Origin: Epiperipatus broadwayi
Taxonomy: Eukaryota; Onychophora; Udeonychophora; Euonychophora; Peripatidae
Direction of reading: 5' to 3'
Assembly: GCA_028023455.1 (NCBI GenBank)
Contig: JAQFVV010012395.1
Coordinates: forward strand, 3,100,001-3,164,000
DNA length: 64,000 bases
This document shows, piece after piece, positions 49,901-61,400 of the stretch. The notes below the pieces were generated by a model. That model made no database searches. It had not been told where the DNA came from and saw nothing but the letters and a program-made list of their open reading frames with translations. Both the position numbers and the translations under genes were made by a program. Position 1 is the first letter of the stretch; each line of letters starts with the position of its first letter.

Positions 49901-50390
49901 CAATAGATTGTCCATACAAATGCAATTTTAAAAAAATCTGATTACAGTGATTGATCTGTCTTTTTTCTGAAGTAAACAAAACTATCCTTAACTCAATACA
50001 TGTAAACAGAGTTAAGACTTAAATTTTCAAATATTCTAAGACTTTAAAATAATTAAGTTGAATAACTATGTAGATTGGACACAATCTCAACAACTATATA
50101 TTTTAGTAATTTCATCATAAAATAACTGCGTATATATATATTTGGTTTTTTTGGAATGACTTCTTTGGATGACAGTGTGGGAGTTTAAGTGCACAGTCCT
50201 TTAATATTCATTGATGGTAGTCAATTATAAGCAATTTATGAATTTTTAAAAAATGTGACTATTGTTGTTTTAATGTTGGATATAATTGTATTTATTTGTA
50301 AATATTTGCTTTTTAATAAAAATCAATTTTTAAAACATAAAAACGTATTATTTTTGATGAAAAACTTTAATGAATTTTCTTTGTTTTCAG
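46989..50390 (+). other. Intron (3.4 kb) of the KIAA0319L-like gene
   Basis: It runs from GTAACT to TTTGTTTTCAG. It is AT-rich and carries the fold-back at 48.64-49.01 kb. Otherwise no feature could be recognised. Confidence 0.7.
48640..49009. mobile_element. Fold-back element, about 370 bp with 112-bp arms, probably a MITE
   Basis: The left arm (48640-48751) reads ATAATAATAATTCTTTACAA through TAATCAAATAATAATTTTAT, ATAAAAAGCTTTTT, CTTTGGTGCCC and ATGTTACTAATCTATTTAA. The right arm (48898-49009) is its close reverse complement. The spacer of about 146 bp has no inverted match. There is no frame. No target duplication could be fixed in the AT-rich ends. Confidence 0.75.
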
Positions 50391-50539
50391 AGTTGTGGTA
50401 ACATTTTATGTGAAGAAGCTTAGCGAAAAAAATAAAGAGATTATTCTCAGTGGCCCTGAAGTCGTCATCAAACTTAAAAAAAAGCTGAAGACAGATGCCG
50501 GCATCTTGGACTTTAGTGTTCTGTCAGTAGATACCATGA
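50391..50539 (+). CDS. KIAA0319L: KIAA0319/KIAA0319L-like protein, extracellular exon before the Cys-rich stretch
   Basis: Exon of 149 bp, acceptor TTCTTTGTTTTCAG, donor GTAAGT. Its first base completes the Arg codon of the previous exon (AG + A) and it ends in phase 1. It encodes VVVTFYVKKLSEKNKEIILS, then a GPEVVIKLKKKLKTDAGILD helix and FSVLSVDTM. The family counterpart has a FYVQ strand, a xxEVxxxLxxxLxKxxADFL helix and a xVxxVDT strand. A downstream in-frame stop at about 50600 would only be reached if the donor were not used. Confidence 0.88.
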
Positions 50540-51804
50540 GTAAGTTTTCATTCTTTTTTATCAATGCTAATTTATCAAGCGCATTTGAATGCCTCTATTA
50601 GCTCATTATTTAACTAAGATCTAAGTAAGATATTACACAGGTCTGATTTCAGATGAGTCCACCTCATTAGTTGTACCAAGTTCCAACATCACCAATCAGA
50701 AATAGTAAGTTTATTAAACAGATTTCACTTGCTTTATTTCAAAGCATGAAAGAAAATACCACAGTTATTAAATGCCATATTTTATATATGTATGATTTTT
50801 GTGAAGGTATGTATATAATTTAAAAGTATATTAATTTTAATCATGTAAATAAATACCAGCTATTAAATATATAGTGCTGAAAATATGTAATCATATTATT
50901 GAAGAAATAAGCTTTATATATAGGATTATAAAAATCTTTCACAAATCAAACTTTTCAAGTCATGTGAATAAACTTGCAAATAGCTACCTCTCATAACAAC
51001 CACAGTAAGTAAATACCAGCTATTAAATGTGTAGCATTGAGAATATAATCATGTTATTGAATAAATTATCTTCATGTGCATATATGAGAGGATGTTATTT
51101 ATAAATTTATTAAAATACTTTTAGAAAGTTTTTACTTGTAAAAGATTTTTATAATACATGCAAATGCAGCTTTTTTTAAAAGTTATATGAATATATATAT
51201 TCTTGGCATTACTTATTTAACAGCCAGTATTTGTTTACATGTTTGTTAATATTAAGAGAATTTATATTTGCATTATTATCTAAAACTGGAATTAATAAAA
51301 TTGCTGCTAAAATAATACTTCAACTCTTTGAGATATCATTGATTAATTTTCTACCTTTGTGAGACCTGGGAACCATATGCAAATGGAACTCTTTTTTTTT
51401 TATATGGTTTGTAGATTAACATGAGAGGGTATTATTTGAATATTTATCAAAATGACTTGTGAAAATTTTTATAAATGCTGCATGTGAAAATCATTATTTA
51501 GATACAATATTCTGTCTTATTTTTAGTATGTAATTGTTTTAATATATCCTATGAAATTATCATAAAATTTGCTTTGGAAGATATAGAAAATCTTTTGTGA
51601 AGTATTCCAAATCATTACTGATTCTTTAAAAAAAAAAAAAATCTGCGTTTTTTATTCTTAGTACCCATGTTATTATGGTGAATTCAAAATTATATGCATT
51701 TTTTTTTTAGTATTTTTGCACATATAAATAAAACCTATAAAGAATTATATAACACTGAATATTATATTATTTAATCCAATAGCAAAATTTTATTGGTTCT
51801 TCTT

Positions 51805-53335
51805 ATTGTCATGTAAATTACTTAAGAGGAGAAAAGCAGTCTCTCTCAAGCTATGGATGAATTGTATTCCAAATGTTGACCAAAGGATCAAGAATAGAAT
51901 GAATAAATCTATTCTTGGATTTTTTGATGTATATAAATTTATCTTTGTCAACATTGGTGAAAATTCAGAGCGAAATTAATATATTAAACAACTGATATAT
52001 AGCATTTAATAATTATTACATTAATAATCAACTATACAAAGTGGAGATAGACTCTTTTAATAATCTTGTTTTTAATAACTAAATAGAATTTAATAAATGT
52101 AAACATGAAATTAACATTGCTTAATTTATATGTAATTAAAAGAAGAAATCAATCTCTCTCAGTCTATGGATAAGTAGTGTCTAAATGTTAAACAAAGGAT
52201 CAAGAATAGAATGAATCTACCTATTCTTGGAGCATCTGATGTATATAAGTTTACCTTTGTCAACATTGGTGAAAATTCAGAGGGAAATTAATATATCAGC
52301 TAGCAGGAATATAGCATTCAATAATTATTAGATTAACTATACAAGGATAAAGGTAGAATATCTTAATAACCTTGTTTTTAATAATTAACTAAATGTAAAC
52401 ATAAAATTAACATGGCTTAATGTATATGTAATCAAGTGGAGAAAACCAGTTTCCTTCTGTCTATGGATAAATAGTAATCTAAATATTGAACAAAGGATCA
52501 AGAATAGAATGAATCCACATATTCTTGGAGTTTTTGATGCATATAAGCTTACTTTCATCAGCATTGGTGAAAATTCAGAGAGAAATTAATATATTAAACA
52601 ACTGAAATATAGCATTTAATAATTATTACATTAATAATATACAAAGTGAAGATAAACTCTTTTAATAATCTTGTTTTTTATAACTAAATAGAATTTAATA
52701 AATGTAAACATGAAATTAACATTGCTTAATTTATATGTAATTAAAAGAAGAAATCAATCTCTCTCAGGCTATGGATAAGTAGTGTCTAAATGTTAAACAA
52801 AGGATCAAGAATATAATGAATCTACCTATTCTTGGAGCTTCTGATGTATATAAGTTTACCTTTGTCAACATTGGTGAAAATTCAGAGGGAAATTAATATA
52901 TCAGCTAGCAGGAATACAGCATTCAATAATTATTAGATTAACTATACAAGGATAAAGGTAGAATATCTTAATAACCTTGTTTTTAAAAATTAACTAAATG
53001 TAAACATAAAATTAACATGGCTTAATGTATATGTAATCAAATACTTCTGTCTATGGATAAATAGTAATCTAAATATTGAACAAAGGATCAAGAATAGAAT
53101 GAATCCACATATTCTTGGAGTTTTTGATGCATATAAGCTTACTTTCATCAGCATTGGTGAAAATTCAGAGAGAAATTAATATTTTCTATTGTCAGCCTAG
53201 TATAGTTGATTATTAATCTAATGGTAGTTTTACTCTGAATTTTTATCAATGTTGACAAAGGTAAACTTATATGCATCAAAAGCTCAAAAATAAGTGAATT
53301 AATTCTATTCTTGATCATACATTAAACTATGTTAA
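51805..53335. repeat. Higher-order tandem repeat (about 300-bp monomers in about 600-bp pairs) with an inverted last copy
   Basis: The block CAAAGGATCAAGAATA starts at 51881, 52193, 52491, 52798 and 53081, so monomers are about 283-312 bp. Copies 2 and 4 are nearly identical to each other (TAAGTAGTGTCTAAATGTTA), as are copies 3 and 5 (CATATTCTTGGAGTTTTTGA then GCATTGGTGAAAATTCAG). This gives a two-monomer period of about 600 bp. At 53183-53335 a diverged copy lies in inverse orientation (CAATGTTGACAAAGGTAAAC, then ATTCTATTCTTGATCATAC). There is no frame. It may be the core of a fold-back transposon or a young intronic satellite. Confidence 0.85.
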
Positions 53336-54519
53336 TTTTATTTTTAAACTTATTAAAATACATACATTACTGTGGGCATTTACAGACCATTATAATAAAG
53401 TATTTATTATTATATAATATTTTTTGGTTTTTATTTATTTCATTTTATGATTAGAAAATATATATCAACAATCATCACATACTAGTTAAAGATTATGTTA
53501 ACATAAAACTGAGAGCTACTAAGATATATTGTTTTTGGCTATTGCCAGAACTATACATTTATACAAGCAATCTTTAATAATAAATTACAGATGAATGTCA
53601 TTTATCGAAAAGTTGAAAATATCTTAATATTACTTGAGATTCTTTAAATGTTATGTAACCCATTTCATCTAGCTTAGAAGCAGTTTATGATGCAAATAGT
53701 GGTTGTATTCTTTGTTAGTAAAACAAAATCTCATTATAGGCAGAAACTTTTGCACTACTATCTAATGTTTATTTATGTTACTTAATGCACGTACATTGGC
53801 TTTTAAGGTGGGGAGTAAAAAAGATATCAGCATTGTTTAATAAACTGTACCCTGAGAGGTCATGTTACACTTTGCATTGATGATTATCTGACTTTGCATT
53901 TCTGGGGTAAACATTTTGTTTTATAACTTGTAATAAATCTAACATTTCAAAATCGAACCAATTTTTTTTTTCTATTAAGAAATTTTTAATTTTTAAACAG
54001 AATCACTTATAGACACACACACAAATATATATATATATTAAAATAAAGATTTTCATGGATAGCAGAAGTCTTTTAGAGATGTTGCAGAGTTATCCAAAAC
54101 TCAAGATACCTCTGCAATATTTCTAAATGATCTCTACTGCCAGAAGATGGCTTGTAATATTAACATTAGGTAAATCTCCTTAAGAATAAATCTGAAATAT
54201 ATATTCACATCTTTTACCCATGAAAATCTTCACTATATTACATAAATATGTTGGTTAATCAAATCACACAAAAATTTAAATTCTCACAATTACCTGATGA
54301 AATCCCAGTTTTGGGGTGACATGCTATATATTATGAAATTGTCATTTTCTCTATGCATTGATATGGATGCGTAATTATTTATTCATTTACCTGTGGTTTG
54401 ATTAATATCTAAATTTACAAATATTTAAGAATGTTTTTATCTATATCTTGGATACATTATTTATTATCTGAATTAATTTATGAGTTTAATAATTGCATGT
54501 AATATATATATATATTGTA

Positions 54520-54968
54520 ACGGGACAGTCTCCGTCATTGCGGACATATCTGTTTTCATATTTTCCATGATTGTAGACATATCTTTTTCATACCTATCTT
54601 CAAATTTTCCATCATTGTGGACATATCTTCTTTCACATCTATCTTCATTGTGGACATTCTTTCATATCTAGTAACATTTGTTGTATCATCAACATCATTT
54701 GATTTAGTAAAGAATCATTATCATTTCCCTTTTTTGCTATTGGTCCACCTGGGGTTTTATTGACTTCTAGGCCTGTGATATTTACTATTGAAGTTGTCAT
54801 CCCCCCAGATACATCTATGCCTTCTTCCTCAGATGTATTATCCAACATATTTTCTTCATCTTTTCTACCTACTTCAATTTGCATTTTCATTTCATTTTCC
54901 TTATCACAAGTAGTCTCAACTTGAAGCATTTTAAGCTGATTTCTTGTAATCATGAATTTTGTTAACAC
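54520..54968 (-). pseudogene. Gag-like N-terminal fragment of an LTR retroelement
   Basis: The minus-strand open frame 54645-54968 starts MLTKFMITRNQLKMLQVETT, continues in an acidic linker and ends in a Met-rich stretch (LNQMMLMIQQMLLDMKE). Beyond a frameshift near 54650, repeated DxKxE/MxxxM-like heptads continue to about 54520 in another frame, from imperfect repeats of CATTGTGGACATATCTT type. A Gln/Glu-rich coiled-coil start followed by such heptads resembles the beginning of insect-type Gypsy gag genes. No LTR, capsid or zinc knuckle was found near it, so this is a truncated relic. The assignment is inference. Confidence 0.45.
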
Positions 54969-57900
54969 TTTATTTTAATATATTACTCTATGAATTATTT
55001 TTAAGTTTTGAAATATATAAAATTATTTATTATTGTGGTTTCCATCATAGAAGTGTTAGTCATCATCATCAGTTCTATTATTTTGTCAAGTTATGATCTT
55101 ATGTTTTAGGAATTGAAGTTCTAAAAAAAAATTTATATATATACAAGCTCCCCATTTCAACTCAAGTTTATTTGTTGATGATCATCTATTTTGTTTGCAT
55201 TTTAAATTCTTAGTATCTTTCTGTATTCAAATTCAACTCGTCAATCAAAATGAATTTTAAGTTATGTTTATGTTTAAGCTGTGAAATTGAGTATTAATTG
55301 GCAAACATATTTTAACCAATCAATATATTTTTTATGTATAATGGAGGGTGATAATGTCAAGCTCAAGTATTATTAATCTCATATGAAATTTATAAGTGCT
55401 AAATGTTTCGAAAACTGTAATTTGAACATATGTAATTCATGCGGCAAATGTAATGGGACAGTCTAATGTGGTATGCATGAAAATGGATAGCTCCCTTCTG
55501 ATGCATAGAAAGGATGTATATTTATTGTTTATCTTTATGCATAACTTCTTGTGAGCTGTATAAATTAATTACTACTTCTTCATACCTAAAGGAGAAGAGA
55601 AAGATTTGAACAAATCTTAATTCTACCCTTAGCTTTTCACCTATGTATTGTAGTTTACTCCCGTTATTCCAGTTTTTGAACTCAGGGAGATATATATGGT
55701 TCTCAGATTCAGGGAATGTTTGTATCATCAAGTTCATTATATCTAACATGAATAAATGCCTGTTAATGAGAATGGGTATAGTATATTATATGCATGCAAG
55801 TAATGATCATTGTATGTGTATGAGGATATAATTTAGCAGAATTTAACCACAGAAAAATAAACCAAGGAACATGTTTCAACATTTAAATAAATTTAATAAA
55901 TATATATACATGGATTAATATTTGGAGTATAATGTTTACAACCAAATTAAGGAATCTCATTTAGACATCTGTGGTTATCCTTCATTTACATTTAGTTTAT
56001 ACCAAAGTTTCCCATCCTGACCCCATGAAGAACAGCCACTATATGCCTTGGTTAACATAAACTATCTATTGTTTTAATAGACCTCCTTGTTATATATGAC
56101 ATATATGCGACAAAAGACAAGTATAAGTTTAACATGTAAAAAAAAAATATGCAAAACAAACAAAAAAAAAATATTTTAAAAGGTATTAATAATTAACACG
56201 AATTTTGAAATAAATAATCAATGAATGTGTGTATGTTGTACATAAATAAATATGTAGTTGGTAACATCTTACCTTATCTTTCATTCACAATGATCAGATT
56301 ACTTTATATTCAATATTATATCTTATAAACTTTATCTAGCCATAGTACTGACCTTATCTTTATTATGAATTTCATAAATTTAATTTAAGTTGTTCACTCC
56401 TATATTAAAATAAATTATTACATCAAACATATGAATAATGAATTATTAATGATATCAAATTTTATAGATAGACTTCATAATTCATTGAATAATGTTCTGA
56501 TGGCTTATGCATAGCTTAGAATTCAAATATCTGATGGAAGCCTTCGAACTGAAGTTTTGAAGTGAGGAGTAAAAAAAATTTTTTATAATGGATCATTCTG
56601 TTGTTTATCAATCCAGATGTATGGAGATAAGAGAATTCCATGTTGGCCTTGACAATCTCTAGCTCCATGGATGATAAATTCTCTTCCATGACAGTTCTCT
56701 TGTGCAATTAGCAATGCATGATTGGTTTTGTCTATAATATATAAAATCATTTTAGATGAAATTAATTGGAACAATGTTAATATTTCTCTGCTATTGCATA
56801 TTTTAGTTTTAACTTCTAAAATTTATAATAGCGAGGAATCAATGGGTTTTTTTTTTGTGTGTTTTTTTTTTTTTTGAAGATTCGAATGTTTTATTTTGTT
56901 TGTAGATTATTACTTTCCAAACTCTTTGCTAAGTTGTTTTAGAAGTAAATGTTTCTATTCGCTTTCTCGAATCGTAGAAAAAAGATTTCTTTAGCAATAC
57001 TATGAATTTGAACTGGTTGACATGAACCTTTAAATTTTTCGTTTAAGTTCTTTACACAGGGAATGGTAGATTTTTTCTTTTATTCAGGTAAAAGTTTTTT
57101 TTTTTAATTCTTTGAACAAAAAAGTTTGTTTTTTATATTTTTTATCTATATATACAGTAAGTTCATGCTCATTTTTTTATTTTATTGTTGACTTCATCTT
57201 TGGTTATGCATTAGCATAAGTGGTTTGTTAAAATAAAATTGTAAGAAAAGTTAATAAGATAAATATTGAGTTTTATTTTATTTTAATATTATATACATTT
57301 TTTTTTTTTTTTTGATTAAGTTTATTCATCTGAGCTATTGTATGTCATGATATCCCATTGATTGGTTAGATTTAACTTTTGTTTTAACATTTATTTATGT
57401 TTGGCTTTAAATATTAGGTTGTGATAATTAATTGATATAAGTTTATGTGTGCTAACATTACTTAATTCTATCGTTTACTAAATAGTATTAATATCGTGGG
57501 CTTAAATTTAGATTGGGTGTTATGGTATGTATTGGTTATTGGTGGAGTATTGTAGGCATCCATCACAATATATATATATATGATCAAAATTTTTTTGAGA
57601 TTTCATTTTTATTAGGAAAACTAATAGTGTTTACACATTAGAGAAGCTTATTCCTTCCTAACAGAGATTATAATGGTAATATTATACCTATAAAAGATTT
57701 TTTTTTTTTTTTTTTTACAGAGGAACTAATATTATATATATTCTAAATTTTTGAACATAAAAGTGAAATTTTATAAAATTTTTGGGCATATCTGTTCATG
57801 ATTGTGTAAAATATTGGATTACAGGATATTTTTAATGATTAGTCACTGACGTACTGCAGTCTGTAGTATAATCATTTCGAAAGATTTTTTTATTTTTAAG

Positions 57901-58332
57901 TTATTACTATTTGTAATGGAAGGGCTTCATGTTTTGTGGTTTGCACATTTATTAATATATCTGGCGGTTGGGGTTTCAAAATAAGTAAGATATTTTTTGG
58001 TTAGCTAGCTCATCACCATCTAAATATTGGTGGACATGATAATCTAGCTGTCTTATCTAGAAAATAAAACAGGAAAGAAAAGATGTAAACTCTCACCAAT
58101 TGGCGCTGCTTCATTTGGGGAGATATTTATTTGAAGAAAAAATTTAAAGTCATTCATTTGAAGTGGAATTTATAAAGATTCTTGATTTTTCTTAAAAGCA
58201 CCATTTTGTGTATGTATATAACAATTAGGGCATTTAATAGTATATATTATCAGATTGTCATTACATATGTAGTGGATGATGTATATATATTTATTTTGTA
58301 TTTTATTAGTAAACCTTCTGACTTTATTTTAG

Positions 58333-58455
58333 TTTGCCAAAATAATTGTTCTGGTCATGGTCGCTGTGAACAGTCCTCTCGGCAGTGCCTCTGTGAAGCT
58401 TTTTGGATGCAGGATTTATTAAGACTATATTTTGGAGACCAAGAAAGTAATTGTG
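58333..58455 (+). CDS. KIAA0319L: KIAA0319/KIAA0319L-like protein, Cys-rich EGF-like exon before the membrane
   Basis: Exon of 123 bp, acceptor CTTTATTTTAG, donor GTAAGA, entering and leaving in phase 1; its first two bases complete an Ile codon (A + TT). It encodes CQNNCSGHGRCEQSSRQCLC, then EAFWMQDLLRLYFGDQESNC. All family landmarks are present: the NCSGHGxC start of an EGF-like fold, a CxC pair, the FWM motif and the GDxESNC end just before the transmembrane helix. The open last codon starts with G, as expected for the Asp/Glu before Trp-Ser in relatives. This is the strongest single evidence for the gene's identity. Confidence 0.92.
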
Positions 58456-61400
58456 GTAAGAGGGAAATGATAATTTCTTTAAAAGATAGTAATTTCCAGA
58501 AAAATAAATATTTATCATGATAATTGTTGATTTTTTAATTGTAAGAAAAACTTGTTGTGTGTGTACATGTGTTTATGAGAGTAATTTATTAAATAATGAA
58601 AGCAAATAAGTTAATACTTATGACAAAGATGAGTTTTAGATTTTGTCTTGATGGAACATATGCATTTGCTCCGAGATTCATGAATAAAAATGCTTTTGAA
58701 GAACATAGTGCCCTCTTCAATGCCAGATCAGATAGCATTGAGAGAGAGTATGTATAAAGATGTAATGAAGCAATACAAGCAATTAGCTATTATGAATTGA
58801 ATTTGATTTATTTTAATCAGAAATTCTTAAAAAACTCATAGAGTTGTTATGGAATGTCTGCATAGGTATTACTGCTTGATACTTTTTGACAAATTTCAAC
58901 TCTTATATGAGGCTTAAATTTTTTTTACAAAACTTTCCAGAAGTAATATTTCTGGAGTGTAACTTTCACTATACCATTCTCATGCAAGGTGTAGGATTGG
59001 TTTCTATTCACTTTTAACACATTTTCACATGTCTTTGGTCATGTGTTTCTGATTACATCCCTCTATAAGGTATTAAAACTGGGTAGCAACCAGTCCCTAC
59101 CTTGCATGAGAGTGATGTGTAAATTACACAGAAAGATTATCTTTTTCTAGAAGTAGGTTCAACATTGATAAAAGAATCTTAAATATAACTTTGTAAATAA
59201 TAGATTTTATTATATCATAAAGACCCAGCATAATAAATATAGCATCAAAAAATATTAAGATTTTTAGTTAAAATTTATATAATTATTTATTACATATATT
59301 AGTAATGGTACGGAGAATAGGGGAATTAAAATGTGTAGAATCTGAGGTTATATTGTCGCACAATTGAATAGCCATTTGTAACAGTTCACTACATTAGAAC
59401 TGAATTGTGAGGAGATTGGAAACCATCATCATCCCCAAATAAAATGTAAAATTAAATATAAAAAGAATATAATGAGGACTAAACATTAGAGATCAACACA
59501 GAACTAAGACTAACTATAAGTTCTCCCAGCGTTACACAAAAGCAATAATCATTTATTATCAAGAATGATCAACAATAAAACTCAATCAATTTTGTGCTTG
59601 GATTTGAAATAGGTCTACTATAGACTAGGCTGTATTTAGCTTTTGCCAGCTTGGGGCAATTATTTAAACATGAAAAATTTGGATGCACAAGTGCTAATTC
59701 ATAAGAATATAACAATTAAAAAAAATAATCTGGACAACAGAAACTTTCTGATCATCATCAATGCCCTGGTCACTTAAGTATCGTTAATATACTGGCCAAC
59801 TATAATCTTAATTTCTAATTAATAGTAATAAGAAATGTGGCACATGGACTTAAAGGATATCCCCTTTATGCCATCCAGTATCATCATCATCCAGATGTCC
59901 ATAACACTAAACATAAATTTCTTTTATATAACACCATTAGGCACGAATCTACCTCAGTGAGCAAAAACTCTATGATTGTCACTGTGAGCAAGAGATATAA
60001 TACAACATATAATAATTTTTAATATTTTAAAATTAAATAAATTCACTGGAATAACTTTAACAATGAAATATCAATTTATTAATAACAAATTAAAATGAAA
60101 TTAAGATCAGTAGAATACTGCTATCAGTATAAATTCGGCATTCTGATTTTGATTAATACAAAAAAGAAATCTACTATTACATTATAATTTACATATATGT
60201 CTCAATAGGTTTGTTTAAAATGCACATATATTCTAACCAGTGATATAAATCATTGTTAATATGAAACTAAATGATATATATAGTTATGAATGTATGAGAG
60301 AGTCCTAATATTAGGAAAACTAATAATACATTTAGCTAAGCTCAGTGGTCGGTTAATTATCCTTCACTATTTACTTCAGAGACATGCATTAAAATAACAG
60401 GAAATTTCAAAGCAATAATAAAATGCATAACTATAAAATAAATAAATAAACTAGGAAAAGAAAAAACTTCTCACTCCTATGCAATACTTTTAAAACATAC
60501 ATTTTCCTCCATCAAAATACATTTTCTAAGCAATAAATATTTTACACTTATAGTAATATCTAATAGTCTTTATGTCTTTTTTTTAATATCTTATATAGTA
60601 AATATTTATGACCAAATAATTATTTATTGTCATGACCTGATATACTCTACTCTTGTAGAATGAAATGGAAGATATCTTTCTGATGGTACAATAAACAATA
60701 ATGAATTTCTTTTGCCACCACCATAATTATGATTCAGATGAATGGATTAATAATTAATGAAATAATAAACAGTGATCTCAGGGTTCTTCTTATTAACTTT
60801 GGAAAGTATACTGTTGTATTGTGTTACTAAATAAATGACTGGCATCCTAGTAGATTATAAGAAACATACACTTCTCTTATAAGCTAATGTTTCCTAATAT
60901 AATAATAATAATAATTACATAAAGAAGTGTTTAATCTGCTCAACAATTGCATAAAACAAAATAAATAAAATTTAGAAAAATCATAGTCTTTTACCCAGGA
61001 TGTTACTCAAAATAATAAAAAGAAAAGATATCTTTTCTATCTTTCTATTACCCACCAACAACACAATCAACATAATTAAGTTTAATTATTGTACTTTTTC
61101 TTAATAAGATAAATAAAATAATGTGCAGTCTGAAAAATGGATTAAGTAATCCCAAGTAAGATTAAATCAATATTCATTTCTTTTAATTACATTCCCAGCT
61201 TTAGAATTAAAACATTTATGGAATTTTTTCACTTTTAACATTGAGATTTTGGATCTGCATGAGAATTGATCATCTGATTTACTAAGATTTCTGTTATAAT
61301 TAAGAATTCAGGATACAAGGAATTACATATAGAAAAACAAAAACTAGATTTAAATAACAACAAATACATTTATTACATTCTAGATATAAATAAAAAAAAT

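Larger units (their letters stand above)
50540..58332 (+). other. Intron (7.8 kb) of the KIAA0319L-like gene
   Basis: It runs from GTAAGT to TTTATTTTAG. It contains a possible cassette exon (50653-50704), the higher-order repeat array (51.8-53.34 kb), a minus-strand gag fragment (54.5-54.97 kb) and long T runs (57299-57313, about 57698-57716). Short frames at 55.5 and 56.6 kb are not recognisable. Confidence 0.7.

Noticed and set aside
55522-55749. Minus-strand 75-codon frame
   Set aside because: No recognisable family, and no neighbouring retroelement parts in the same orientation that connect to it.
56516-56774. Overlapping minus-strand frames containing NHALLIAQENCHGREF-type sequence
   Set aside because: It looks like former coding sequence read in two frames, but I cannot name a family; there is no splice context.
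58324-58518. Minus-strand 64-codon frame over the EGF-like exon
   Set aside because: It is an antisense shadow of the exon at 58333-58455.
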